Positions 22,201-33,537 of a stretch of DNA of 64,000 bases are shown here, piece after piece. Every line of letters starts with the position of its first letter. The stretch's first letter is position 1. Origin of the DNA: Hymenopus coronatus (Eukaryota; Arthropoda; Insecta; Mantodea; Hymenopodidae); the NCBI GenBank assembly GCA_030762935.1, contig CM060900.1, forward strand, positions 439,207,259-439,271,258, given 5' to 3'. The notes beneath the pieces are model-generated. The model searched no databases. It was not told the DNA's origin and saw only the letters and a list, made by a program, of their open reading frames with translations. The translations under genes and the position numbers were made by a program.

Positions 22201-23270
22201 TTAGTTTCCCTGTTGATGTTTACAAATTTCAACTAGTCTACTTACGGCTTGGCTAAGCAAAAATGAACCCTTGAAATTCAGATGTAGCCCATCTCTTCCT
22301 AGGCATTTGTAGTCTATAAACCTGTTAACGTCACAGTAAATTGCATTCAAACTCTGACAAGCCCAGCGCAAGCTGCTGTTAATTTTGTTTATGTATTTTT
22401 CATGAACATCCCTACGTTTAATCACAAAGTTCACCATAACACGTGCATTAGGAAACTTCTTCTTCACTTCTCTGATGGTACCGTATATTTCTCCCATCAC
22501 CTCATCCGGATTGTTGGAGTTCTGGATATCGTTGGTGCCAACATGCAACAAAACTGTTTTTGGTTGCTGCCTTCCACTGTGCATATTTTCGATCTTCTTC
22601 TGCAACTGGCCAGCCTTTATGCCGCGAAACACTTGGATGCCCACTTCCTTCACCTTCACATGTTTTATCATGGAGTCACCCATTAACAACATCTCACTTT
22701 GTATCCCTTTATCTTTGTTTCGATTCACCGCCATCTTAGATTTTGCACTGGGATTTATCCACATGTATTTGCTTTTCACGACTTCGTGCACTTTAGGGGT
22801 GTTGATAACTTGTTCCATAGTTTTGACCGGTTCTTTTAGCACTTCGTTTTTGTTTGATATTTGAAGACCGCAAGGAACATTCTTCTCACTATTAGCACTT
22901 CTGCCACGTTTTTTCGCAATTGTGGAGTATAGGGTATTTCCCGCGCTTCAGCCTTTAGTTTGTCGTTTTCAGTTCTTATTTCCCGAGCTTCCTCCTTTAG
23001 CTTGTTGTTTTCACTTCTTAAGCTATTTAGTTCGTCTTGTGCTTTTTTAAAATCCTTGTTTAAGATATTTATCACTAGTTGCAGTGAAGCTATAACTTCG
23101 GCGTCACGTGCTCCTCGCTGCCCTCGTTCTTCAGCCGCTTCCCATTCTTCTACTGCTCCGATTCTTGTATCTTCATTTATACTATTTCCTATGGCTTTGA
23201 AATTATCATTGATAGACCCCTTTGTTACTATTTCGCCATTTTTACTGTTTATTTCACGTAATTTGTTCAC
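22201..23270 (-). pseudogene. LINE ORF1: coiled coil plus SGNH esterase (one frameshift)
   Basis: ORF1 proteins of CR1-group elements bind element RNA, and some carry an SGNH-hydrolase (esterase) domain. Here the N-terminal part (23270 to about 22940) has a strong coiled coil with repeats of KLKEEAREI and KLKAEAREI. After a single frameshift near 22940-22930 the second frame carries LLMGDSMIKH (nucleophile serine), LLHVGTNDI (GxND block) and GRDGLHLNF (DxxH block), so the three catalytic blocks of the esterase are kept. The frame closes at 22201, and ORF2 begins about 50 bases further on. One indel is the only break that I see in ORF1, which suggests a fairly young copy. Confidence 0.85.
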
Positions 23271-23335
23271 TTAACTCAGGATCATCACTGTACATGCCGC
23301 CATCTTAAGGTAACAGGTGTGTCTCAAATGTGACA

Positions 23336-23515
23336 AAGCGCTAGCACATTCACTCATAACCTTTCAGTTAGCAATGGATCCCGCTAATTATTATCAAGAG
23401 TGAAGGTGTCTGTACTGAAATAGGGAATAATTATTTACCACTATCACAGAAGATGTTAGAAATGCTTTCCTCATCCTTGTAGGCAGAGTTCAACTCTTTT
23501 TCTCTCGTTTTGGAC
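23336..23515. other. Short unassigned stretch
   Basis: Nothing recognised between the LINE 5' region and the next transposase remnant. Confidence 0.3.
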
Positions 23516-23519
23516 ACTG

Positions 23520-23935
23520 TTTGGGTTCGTGTGTACATAATTTGTGATTTCTTCCTTTAGTTCGTTTTGTTTTCTGGGAACTTTACATTTTTAGGGATGT
23601 AATTTCATTTCCTTACTAACAGTTCTATGCACTATCTGCACAGAAACAGTCGTTTCCTGTGCTGATTTCTGTATTCATTTAGTTGGGCTTTTTAACATTA
23701 TATCTGAAATTTCACCCAGTTTAGCCTCTGTTAAAAGTTTAGACCTACTGCTTTTCGGAGCATCATGTACAGACCCGGTTTCGCGGAATTTAGTAATTAA
23801 ATTTGTCACATACTACGATGGGGACATCATGGACGTGTAAACCATTCAAGAAATTTACGTTTTACATTTTCTGAACTCTTTGTCACCATCAAAGAATAGG
23901 TCAACTGAAAATGTTCTCTCTTCAATGGTTAACAT
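23520..23935 (-). pseudogene. Tc1/mariner-type transposase N-terminus (decayed)
   Basis: On the minus strand, from 23935, an ATG is followed by a peptide of the type LTIEER. After a frameshift, blocks related to KFRETGSVHDAPKSSR, LTEAKLGEI and TVSVQIVHRTVSKEMKLHP follow. These are the helix-turn-helix and linker of an IS630-Tc1-mariner subgroup that is common in insects. The DDE core of this copy is missing. Fragments with the matching C-terminal half occur at 28.6-29.4 and 34.9-35.9 kb. Confidence 0.7.
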
Positions 23936-24218
23936 TTTGACTTCGTTTCATAAGCACAACCACATAGTATTGACTTCAAGTACACAGTTCTCACAGTATT
24001 CTTCAAGTAGGATATGGGAGGGCAAACCTGCTCAAAGTAATGCTTCACTCCATAGTTCTGTTACCAATGTAACCACAATTACAACCATCCAAGTTCACTG
24101 AAGAGACTCTTTTGAGACACCCAATATTTTTGTTTTTGATGTATTTTCACTGTAAGTTCCATCTGCAACATCAATGTGACAAAGGCCCCTTGTTAGTTAA
24201 GTAATAATATACATTCAC

Positions 24219-24321
24219 CTTTGTGAGAGGTACAAAAGGAGCATCAGTATGAGCTGTGGAAGATGACTGCTTTCCATCAGTAAGCTTTACTTTAGAGCAT
24301 GACAGACTCTCCAAAAGCTGG
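24219..24321 (-). CDS. Candidate downstream exon, possibly of the RRM gene
   Basis: A 103-base segment bounded on the minus strand by TTGTTACAG| and |GTGAATG, open only in the frame that begins with one leading base. It encodes about 34 serine-rich residues including SLSCSKVKLTDGK and APFVPLTK. The incoming phase (one base to finish a codon) matches exon 3 of the RRM gene at 39742, which ends with two bases of a codon. The length, splice signals and phase fit a real exon. The link across 15 kb is unproven, and the peptide has no recognisable domain. It could also be chance. Confidence 0.35.
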
Positions 24322-24329
24322 CTGTAACA

Positions 24330-25445
24330 ACGAATAGATCATAGCATATGAACAAAATTTAGAATGGTATATATTTCATACATCAACTCTATGGAAAATA
24401 AAAATAACTAAAGTATCTCCATTTTATTATGTGAAAGAGACCTAAAGCTATACAAAGTCCATACTACAAAATATAAAATACACCTATTAACAATGCAGCA
24501 CCTTGAAGTTATAATGAAATTACAATCATGCATTACAATGCAACCCTTTTGGTATAGGAAAGCCTAGAAAAATGAAGTAGGCCAGAGTAACTGTTGGAAA
24601 AAATAAAAGGATTCTTAGATTAGATGAAATAGTTTCAAAGAAGTAATTTTCATTTTGATTCAGTTTAAAGAATTATAGATCTTGCAAATCATTTGTTTGG
24701 TCATTCTTCAATGTTTTTTCCACCAAATAGGAAGGAAAATATTTATATTAAGGAGGATGAGGAGGAGGGGCGGGGGAGGGGGGGGAGGAGCCACAAAACA
24801 TGCCAGGCTCCTATAGTGTGATGATTAGTTACTTAAAGAAGTAAATAGGTATTTTTGATTCATTATTGATGCCAAAAAAGGTATTTAATTTAGCATACCT
24901 ACTGCTACAAGTAGGAAGAATAGCTTAAGTCACTTTGATATGTACTCTTAACTTATGCCTACATTTCCTTCCTTATACCTCAATAACTACCTTAGGGCTA
25001 TTGGGAATAAGTTAATTAGTTCAAACTAAATTTGCACACAATAATAGCCAGATCTTAGATTTTAAGGTAAATGCCTGATGGCATTTATAAAATCACTCAT
25101 AAAAATATTCTGTCAATATTCTTCAGCTCAAACTAATACTTTTACTTTCCTAAACATAGCATTAAACATTAAAGTAAAAATACATACTAATAAAATACAT
25201 ACCTTTTACAATATAACAAAAAGAGTAATTCTTATCAACTACAGCAGCTGTTGTCAAAAATTACTGTATTTATCCAAACACAGGAAGACCTCAATTGAAA
25301 AACAACCTCCTCTTCTCATGACTTAAATTTGTAATTTATATAAAAAGAAAACATGAACTTAATTGTTAAATGAAATTTAAAGTGTTACACATATATTTTG
25401 AACAAACTAATGGACACTTAACTTTTGTTGTTTTTATTTTTTAAC
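24330..25445. other. AT-rich, no gene recognised
   Basis: Possible intron. A G-rich run lies at 24756-24790. Otherwise I saw nothing. Confidence 0.4.
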
Positions 25446-25446
25446 T

Positions 25447-25920
25447 AATTCGAATTTGTAGGAAATTTACCTATTGGGCAGGAGAGAGAAAGAGTGGGGG
25501 GGGGATGGAGATATGTGGGAGGTGACCGTGGTAATGGCAGCAGAGCTTCAACAATGGTGATAATAGACAAGATTTTCTATTTAAACATCATACCTAACAT
25601 AACACATTGTTGTAAAATGTTTTACCTAATTCAAATTTACACAGGAGTTCTTGTTTAGACATCATAGAGGGAGAGGGCTGAAAGAAATGTACTGTTATCT
25701 GTGCAATGAGAGATGATGGCAGCATTCTAAAATGACATTTATGGATACAATTTTCTGTTTACACAACATACCTAATATAACACATTGTTGCAAAAGTTTA
25801 ATGTTATTCAAATTTGAATAGAAATTCATGTAATGGGCAGAAGTGAGAGGTAGGCCAGAAATGTATTCAGTATGTGTGCCATGGGAAGGAGGAAACGCAC
25901 AGCCACAGACCTTTTTTTTT
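25447..25920. repeat. Degenerate ~180-bp tandem repeat, ~2.7 copies
   Basis: Three successive blocks share an ATTCAAATTT-like start and a purine-rich GAGAGA section, and the first two also share ACCTAA(C/T)ATAACACATTGTTG. Starts lie near 25447, 25628 and 25807. The third block is cut short by a T-run at 25911. Confidence 0.7.
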
Positions 25921-26435
25921 GTTTGACTATTGCCCCCAATAACATTCAGTGGAACCACTGATGTAAAAGGAAATCCTCTGTTTTTATTTGTCTCAGGGAG
26001 AAATATTTTTTCCAATGAGAATGCTTACAGTCCTTGGTTTATTAACAGCTATTATATGGCAAATATACAGTGCCAAATAAAATGCACAAAATCTGCCATA
26101 CGCATCACAACCTTGGCACGGACAATCCATTTCCCCCATGTCACACCATTGCCATACTCACGAAGTTTGAAACTTATTTTTTCCTGCATGCTATTCGGAA
26201 AACATATTACATATGCAAGATGACCCCTAGTTCTCAACATTAATTTTTTGAAAAAAAAAAAAAATATATATATATATTGTTTTGTATTTGTGTAAATACA
26301 ATATTTTAGTGTACCTGCTGGAATTTGTCACCTAACTATTTCGTCAACAAAATGTGTGTATATTCCTCTGACACTAGTTAATTTAATATTTTGTAGGGTA
26401 TCCTTTATGTCTGATTGCTTCTAGTATTGTGATTT
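25921..26435. other. No gene recognised; A-run and (TA)n
   Basis: An A-run then (TA)n occupies about 26252-26278. Weak open frames on both strands have no domain. Confidence 0.45.
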
Positions 26436-26439
26436 AATA

Positions 26440-26600
26440 TTCAAAATTAGTTTTCTCATATAGGCAGGTTCAACTTTTAACCCAAGTCATTTCTTAAGAC
26501 AGTCTTTAGAAGAGAAGGGAGAATTTCTGATTTTTTTATTTGTTTATTCCATAAATTCTCTATCAAATTAAGCTCTGGACTAGAGCCGGTTAAGTCAGCT
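26440..26600 (-). pseudogene. Tc1-type transposase C-terminal fragment
   Basis: Minus-strand peptide SSPELNLIENLWNKQIKK, matching the SPDLNPIENLW motif around the last catalytic residue of Tc1 transposases. The catalytic D/E cannot be assigned from such a short piece. Confidence 0.65.
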
Positions 26601-28555
26601 TTCAGTCTCGCTTGTTTCTCACTGCCTTTTAGCGCACCTCTCGCAGCCAGCAGATGGAGGTGAATGCATAGCTGGCAAGAGAGAGGTTGACCAACGAGCA
26701 TACAGGAGTCTCGATTCTCGCAACACTCATAAGTCTCGTTAATAGCAAGACTGCGTTGTAATACACGGAAACTCACATAATCAGTTCTATACATTATATT
26801 GTTTCATCTGTTTAAATGATTTAAGATTTAAATAGCCTACCAGATTAAAGATGATATTTAAATAACCGCACTAGGGAAAGGGTTAAAAACGAAATGTGGT
26901 ATGACAGAATCTGCAGTTGTGTGTACATGGTTTCCACTTTTATTAAAATAAGTGCGAATATATTTTATTACTCCTATGATGTTTGCAAGAAGTAATTCTA
27001 TTTTCGGCTGTAATCTGAACATGTTTATACAAAGTAACACAAAGTATAGGTATGTCAGTAACGATTAATATCGCTGATTCAAACTGTTTAATGTGGACAC
27101 ATTTGGGATATATTAAGTACTGTTAAACGATGAGTCATTGGTGTTATTACTAGGGCCCGGATTTTTAGCTTTTTATAAATGGAGTTTTAGCCTTTTATTA
27201 ACCTCTTTAGGTTTTTCAACAATTTTCCTAGCTTTCTAACAATGCCTCTTTTGGGGGGGGGGGGTTAAACAATTTTCCTGCCTATTTATTGAAGTTGATG
27301 ACAAACGCCCTTTATAACATAATATAGATAAATTATGAAAACTATTTTACTTAACGGAAGCATGCTATTAAATTGTACTGTATTTAAGGTAATTTATTAC
27401 ACAGTATACTCATGCTCAAATATTTTAACTAAAAATTTAGCCTGTATTTTTAATATATAGCACTCATTTAAAACAAACTTCACATTTCAGTAGTTTTACT
27501 GTGCACAACTAGCCACATTTGCAAATTTTCTATTCTTTTTTTCATATATTCCTGTAGGCAGATCTTTCAACATTGCAAGATGTTGCAAGATATTTCATAC
27601 ACGCAATTTCTATACCAAGATAGAAACAGTGATAATTCTTTCCCTGGCTAACCTCACATGTACATTCCAAACAAAACTAAACAAACTGTTAAACAAACCT
27701 TGTAATTAAAATGAACTGAAGAAAAAATTGATACGTTTTCTACCGAGGTTAATAAATAAATAAAATTTAAGTTTAGCTAGTTTTAAGTCTTAATGTCCCT
27801 TTTTTTTTTATTTAAGGTACATAAAATTACTTTGAAACTTTCTAACTTACTTATAAGAGGAAAAAAAATAAGTTAAAACCTAACAATCCAGGCCCTAGTT
27901 ATTACGTAACCAGTTTATACTACGAATCATACGTGAACCTACTTCATCTGTAGTTACGAGAATACTCGAGTTCTCGATACATGAGATTGCCACACTCTTG
28001 AGAGTGGCGTGGCTTATGAGTAACAAGCGATAGCAGCACAGGTATTGACCGCCTCTACTCGGGACACTGTGGAGGAAAATGTATGACTTTTGGACATTAT
28101 GTAACCTATATTCCCTAATGTCTGATGCTTTGCATCATTATGTAGATAGAATCAAACATACCGAGTGAGTTAAAAACCTCCGAACCGGCCGCATAGTGCT
28201 TTTCCACTGGGCGTGTGGCCACACGATTCTGCACTGCTGCTTCAAACAGAATCACGCTTCCGACGCAATTTTGATTTGCTCTGGAAGTACAGTACTGAGT
28301 TGACAGTGATATGGTGTAATTCAGTTATTACAAGTGATACTCTATTTTGTCTTGTACTTAGTAACAAAGTGCATTATGGCTCCATATATGTTTTCTACCG
28401 CACGTGTTTATTTATGATTTGTTATTGTTAACTCAGTCAGCTCGCCAAGTGAAAGTACAATTTGTAGAAGATTTCCAGGTGTAAAAATTTCAGGCTGTAA
28501 AACAATGCATTAATTTACAAAAATTTTCAGGCCATAGGAAGTATTCAGGCTAAGA
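26600..28555. other. AT-rich, no gene recognised
   Basis: Contains a G-run near 27254-27265, A/T runs and short unconvincing frames. No repeat family that I can name. Confidence 0.4.
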
Positions 28556-28559
28556 AATC

Positions 28560-29430
28560 GAAAAGACGGTGTACAATTCTTACCAAAGAAACATTAGACA
28601 CATCAGTCATCATTTGAGGAATTCCCATCCCCCACCCACAAAATTGCAACATCTGTCACAGCAGGAAGGCATTTCTTATGGCTTTGTGCAAAGCGGTACT
28701 AAATAGCTGAATTTAAAAACAATATAAAATAACTGTGGCACATGCTTTCCAATCAGGTAATCCTGCAATTTGGCACACATTTTGTGAGTGTACTCTCAAT
28801 AGTGTATACAATGGCAAAATAGACCCACATTTAATATTTTTCACAACAAGGCTTGGTTCCATTTTCATGGATATGTGTGTACACAAAATAACTGCTATTG
28901 GAGCTCTGAGAAACCTAATATTGTTCATGAAGTACCTCTTCATGATGAAAAAATTGATGTATGGTGCACCATTAGCAGAAAAAAAGTTGTAGGTCCAATT
29001 TTTTTCAAGTCAACGGTTGCACCCATACATACATGAATACAATTTTTCCCCCTTTTTTACAGAACTAACAGATAGGGATCATGGTTTTGCCTCTTTTCAA
29101 CAAGACTCTGCAACAGCTCATACGACCAATCTTTTGATGAGAATAATTGAAAGTGTTCCAGGACAGATTAGTAGGAATTTGTGGCCCCCTCGGTCTCCCA
29201 ACCTAACCCCCTGCAATTTCTCTCTCTGAAGTAACTTAAAAAATAGTGTAAAAGACAAACCCACAAACCCTGGAAGAAATAAAACAAAATGTCTGCCAGA
29301 AAATTGCCAGCATTTCTCAAGGTGAACTACAGCAAGTGATTGATAGCTTCCTAAAGAGGTGCCAAAAGTGTAGAGACAACATGGTGTCCAGTTTCAGCAT
29401 CTCCTTTCATAAAGTTGGTAAGTAAAGCCT
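28560..29430 (+). pseudogene. Tc1/mariner-type transposase, DDE core (decayed)
   Basis: In several plus frames I read YKITVAHAFQSGN, a stretch with LHDEKIDVWC-like sequence, then FQQDSATAHTTNLL (second catalytic aspartate) and LWPPRSPNLTPCNFSL. In this last block the usual third acidic residue of PxDFFLW has become N. A C-terminal stretch with KIASISQGELQQ follows. At least four frameshifts or stops make it inactive. It belongs to the same subgroup as 34860-35905. Confidence 0.75.
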
Positions 29431-29679
29431 TTAAAAGTATTTTTAAAAATGTTGTATAGCTTCATCTATGCCTTTCTACTATAGCGGCAGATGGCAAGCT
29501 CCGAGGATGTGGACAGGCAAAACACTGGGCAGCCGGTTCGTAATTTTTGACTCACTCATTATTTCTTATCCCTAATTTCACTGCACATGTATGAAGATTT
29601 TTTATGAGAATTGAGGTACTGATGTACTGTTTTAATGATTGATGTTTGGAGGAATTTAGTGACAGTGACAGTCAACTTA

Positions 29680-29837
29680 TATGTTTTATTAATTTGTTGA
29701 GTTGGTTTTTTGACAGCAATAGCAGTTGGACCCGTGAGGTTGAAAATGAAAGCATAGGCTTTCGAAACTAGTCCCTCATAATAACAATGTAAGTGACGTA
29801 GTGTTAAAAAACCAACTCGACAAATTAATAAAACATA
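29680..29837. repeat. 158-bp hairpin (MITE-like)
   Basis: 29680-29713 (TATGTTTTATTAATTTGTTG…) is the inverse of 29804-29837 with one mismatch, giving 34-base arms and a loop of about 90 bases that itself contains the small palindrome GAAAGCATAGGCTTTC. No coding potential. Confidence 0.8.
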
Positions 29838-29874
29838 CTGTTTTAATGTTCATTTCTATAGCTCCTTTTAACTA

Positions 29875-31165
29875 CGAGGGGCATACTGAAAGTCATGAGC
29901 AACACTGTTTTACAATCTTAATATTTATTTTTAAGCCAAACCAAATACATCATCATAATCTACAGACTTTCTTTCAATTTTCGACATAGTCTTCATTGTT
30001 TTGCACACATTTTTCCCATCGTTCTACTAGTTTGAAAATGCCCTTGTGATAGAACTCTGTTCCAGCTGCCCGCAGACCCTGACGCACTGCTTTCTGAATA
30101 TCCTCCAGCATCTGCTCCTTCACAGAACCGAAAAGATGGTAGTCGGAGGGTGCCAAGTCGGGACTGTAGGAAGCATGTGGAAGAGTTTCCCACTCTAATG
30201 CCCTGATCTTCTCCATAGTGGCAAGGGCAGTATGTGGACGCTCATTATCCTGTTGAAGGATGATCCTCTTTCCAGGGCGTTTATCATGCAAAGCCTGACG
30301 GAGCTTCAGAAGTATCTTGATGTAGCGGGCAGAATTTATGGTTTGTCCAGGTTCAAGAAAGTCAACCAGAATGCAACCTTGTGCATCCCAAAAGACACTT
30401 CCCATAACTTTTCCTACAGACTGCACTGTCTTCGCTTTCTTCTTCGATGGTGAGTTCAAGTGGTGCCATTCCATACTCTGACGTTTCGTTTCTGGCTCAT
30501 AGTGATGGAACCAGCTCTCATCTCCAGTCACAATACACGTCAAAAATTCATCACCTTCGTTATGAAATCTCTGAAGAAGGTTTTGTGCAATGGTTCTTCT
30601 CTGAAGTTTGTGGTCTTCAGTCAATAAACGGGGCACCCAACGGGCACAGACCTTTCGATAACCCAAGCTGTGGATCACTTCTTGCACTGCACTATGTCCT
30701 ATTCCAAGTTGCGCAGCAATTTCATTCACAGTGAAACGACTATCTCCTGTAATGAGCTCATCAACTCTTTCCTTGTTGCGTTCTGTAGAGGCAGTTCGAG
30801 GACGCCCGCTACGAGGCGCATTTTGCAGACTCGTGTTTCCATCTTTGAAATGTTTCACCCATCTTCTAACACTGCTGGCACCCATGCAGACACCTCCATA
30901 TGCACGTTGAAGTCTGAGATGAATTTCAGGAGCAGATTTTCCTTCTTTCACAAGGAATTCAATGACAGCACGCTGTCGAAACTAAACATCAATGTCAGCC
31001 ATTTTTCAAACACCGTCTGTGGTCACGTGATAGAAGCTAATGACGTCACAATATGTCAACATGTGGCTTAAAGTCTGTAGATTACGATCCTGCAATTCGT
31101 TTCGTTACATTGTTGAAATTTAAATTTTTACAATGGGTTGCTCGTGACTTTCAGTATGCCCCTCG
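29875..31165 (-). mobile_element. Mariner element, nearly intact (1,291 bp)
   Basis: The terminal inverted repeats are 29 bases long with one mismatch (CGAGGGGCATACTGAAAGTC…), at 29875-29903 and 31137-31165. Both ends are flanked by TA, the duplicated target of this superfamily. The single gene inside fills most of the length. The flanking DNA is a broken SINE tail. Confidence 0.95.
29974..31002 (-). pseudogene. Mariner transposase (one in-frame stop)
   Basis: It cuts and pastes the element at TA sites as a dimer bound to the terminal repeats. The natural start is the ATG at 31002 (MADIDV), giving 342 codons, the normal mariner length. A TAG at codon 7 (30984-30982) is the only break. The next ATG in frame is at 30951 and would drop 17 residues before the first helix-turn-helix. 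The paired HTH region, the linker WVPRLL (usual form WVPHEL), TGDESWF (D about 161), LQQDNERPHTA (D about 252) and YSPDLAPSDYHLF (D about 287) are all present. The last two aspartates are separated by exactly 34 residues (DD34D). The catalytic core thus looks complete. Whether initiation at 30951 gives an active protein is unknown. Confidence 0.95.
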
Positions 31166-31374
31166 TACTATGGTCATATCAGGGGATTTTGGGCTGAAAG
31201 ATAGGTATAATTTTAATTACTGGAAGTGGTACACTGTGAAGCTAGCATTAAATTAAAACTGAAAGACTGGTGTTTTCACTCTTTGAACTTAAGGTAGTGT
31301 ATTGTAAGTTTTTCACATCAATGCTTATTCTCATGTCCACACCTTTAGAGTCAATGGAGTGAGTTGTCCTCTAT

Positions 31375-31660
31375 GATCTAGGGGTAACATGCTAGCCTAT
31401 GGTTTCCAAGGTTGCAGTTTCAAAGCTGGCAGAGGGCAATTGATTTTTTCAGACATGAAATTCCTTAGTATGAAAGCGAAGTAAAGCCGTTGGTCTTATG
31501 TCATAGATTTATGACATGTAAAAGAACCTTAAGCCTGATAAAGAGATATATGAGCAAAATAAAATGGTCTTTAATGCCCAATATAGAATGGGATGCTAAG
31601 AACTGTAGCAGCTAAAGGGCCCATAAATAAAACTCAATTTAATTTCTATGGAGGGTAGGG
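31375..31660 (+). repeat. tRNA-derived SINE, family C (diverged)
   Basis: Parallels 17426-17710 throughout: GGTAACATGC head, AGTTTCAAAGC in place of the B box, AAGCGAAGTAAAGCCGTTGG, AAAAGAACCTTAAGCCTGATAA, and ATAGAATGGGATGCTAAGAA. It is older than the copy in the 12.9-kb element. Confidence 0.75.
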
Positions 31661-32160
31661 CATACTGATGTTTCTCCAAGACTTTTACAATGAAAACCAA
31701 ATTTCCAACTCCGTCTAGTGACGATCATCCCCATACCACAACATTGCCACTTCCTTTTTTTACTGTTAAAGTTAAATTGCTTATGTCCGACTGTGTATGG
31801 AGCTTACACTAAATGCAAAACCTTCTTTCTGTGTCAAATATATCAAAGGGGTATTCATCTACAAAAATTACATCATTCCACCATTCTTGATCTCTTTTAT
31901 AGTATTCTTTATAAAACTGCAACTTCTTTGCTCTATTAGTTTTATTTATATAAAACTTTTTTTCTGACAGGCTTACATTGTAGCCTTCCTTTCTAATAAC
32001 TCTCTTAACTGTTTCTGGGTGCACATATTTACCAGTTGTCACTAGTTGGGTCACCAGTTTTGGGGATCTTATTATAGGATTAATGATACCTTTTCCATAA
32101 GCAATCTCTTCTCTCACTGTGGATATCTTTTTTGTGGCAACGATTCTATTCTGTCTTCTT
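31655..32160 (-). pseudogene. Tc1-type transposase fragment
   Basis: From 32160 downwards on the minus strand: STVREEIAYG, VHPETVKRVIRKEGYNV (HTH), NRAKKLQFYKEYY, WWNDVIFVDEYPFDIF (first catalytic aspartate block) and, after an in-frame stop, GSGNVVVWG. These blocks are in normal Tc1 order. The remainder is lost to the SINE at its 3' side. Inactive. Confidence 0.75.
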
Positions 32161-32199
32161 TTTTTATGTTGTCAGATGATGTTTCCAACAGTTTCTAGA

Positions 32200-33485
32200 A
32201 GTTCAGAAAAGCTACAAAAAGATTTAAACTACTGAAAAGATTAGCAGGCTGTAAATGGGGCACTTCCTGGGAAGCGTTAAATACAACTTACAATACTTAC
32301 ATCAAACCGGTAATAGAATAATGCAGAGAAGTATTATAGTGTCATCAAATAATAAAGGAAAACTAGAATGCACACAAAATTAAGCACTTGGATTAATAAC
32401 TGGGGCAATTAAAACAACCCGAATAGAAGTGCTGCAGGCTGCTACTTCTAACAAACCACTAAATTTAGAACTTGAAGTTCAAGCTATTTTACAGTATGAA
32501 GAAATGATAAGATCTCTCAATTTCAATAAATGGAATAATAATTCAAATGTATATAATTTAAAAAACAATCTGGATTCATATAAGAAGTCAATAAATTAGA
32601 AAAAAGTTAGAAATACCAACTAAAAGAGAAAAACTCATCTCTTGCATCAGCCCGACTGAGACTATTACAATTGAACACCAGTTAAATCTAAAATATTAAC
32701 TCAACAAAAGAGAAACGTTAGTCCTGCTATAGCTAAAGCCCTTACACTAAAAACCTTAAATCTTAAGTATCCAACTCACGAATGGTCACATGTGTACATA
32801 GATGGTTTCCTCTCTGACACCAATGATGGGGCTGGAGCAGGTGGTATATGCCAATTCTTTTCCTCTTATAGAAATGTTGGAAAAAATACCACAAATTTTG
32901 ATGGAGAAGTAGAAGCCGTTTATATAACACTGCAAAAATTATTTCCCTGGCTACATCAATGCAAAAATATAGTTATTCTTTCAGACTCACAGGCTGCTAT
33001 ACAAGCAATAGTAAGACTTCCTAAAATGGAAAAAATTAAAGAAAGCCAAAACATGATTCATCAAATTAATAAACTGGGGAAAAGAGTTGTATTACAATGA
33101 ATTCCATCGAAATTGTGAAGTGGATGGTAATGAAAAACCAGATTTTTTTGGCAAAGAAAGGCACCCAAAAAACTAGGATAAAATTTCCTTATGAATCAAT
33201 CAAACTCATTGTAAAAAGAAAAATAGATACAAATTATATAAATGAAATAACATAAGAAAATAAAAATTCAAAGAGGCCACAAAATTGTACAAAATCCTAT
33301 TTTAACTCCAAAATTACCAAGAAAATCAGCTGTTGCCAACTTTCGTCTCATAACTGGACATGGTTTTCTGCATAACCATCTCTATAGGAGACTTTCAACT
33401 TCACCAAGCTGCCCACTATGTACCAAAGAAGAAATTATGAATACGGAATGACTAGAATCATGCCAAGCTATGAAGATGGATCCTA
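32200..33485 (+). pseudogene. LINE 3' fragment with RNase H domain
   Basis: The plus-strand frame has CKWGTSWEAL and EVLQAATSNKPL (end of an ORF2 RT region), then an RNase H domain at 32792-33100 with YIDGFLSD (first D), FDGEVEAVYITL (E) and VILSDSQAAIQAI (second D). Beyond a stop come LQWIPS-like and FRLITGHGFLHNHL … CPLCTKEE, a CCHC-type tail region. In LINEs of the I and related groups the RNase H removes RNA from the cDNA hybrid. 5' truncated, with several stops. Confidence 0.75.
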
Positions 33486-33537
33486 AAATTGTCGCCAAAT
33501 ACTGGGAAGCTACAAGGATAATGACTTCATTGGCTTT

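Larger units (their letters stand above)
21608..23335 (-). mobile_element. Non-LTR retrotransposon, 5' half (split LINE)
   Basis: Holds ORF1 and the start of ORF2 of the LINE whose 3' half is at 6205-8675. The 5' boundary is not sharply visible. I place it a little upstream of the ORF1 ATG at 23270. The strand and order agree with the 3' half, and the reading frame is continuous across the excised insertion. Confidence 0.85.
29845..31215 (-). repeat. SINE-E tail split by the mariner insertion
   Basis: Left piece about 29845-29874 (TTCATTTCTATAGCTCC…) and right piece 31166-31215 (TATGGTCATATCAGGGG…) join across the TA target to give the tail seen intact at 42850-42905. This shows that the mariner hit an older SINE. 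Confidence 0.65.
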
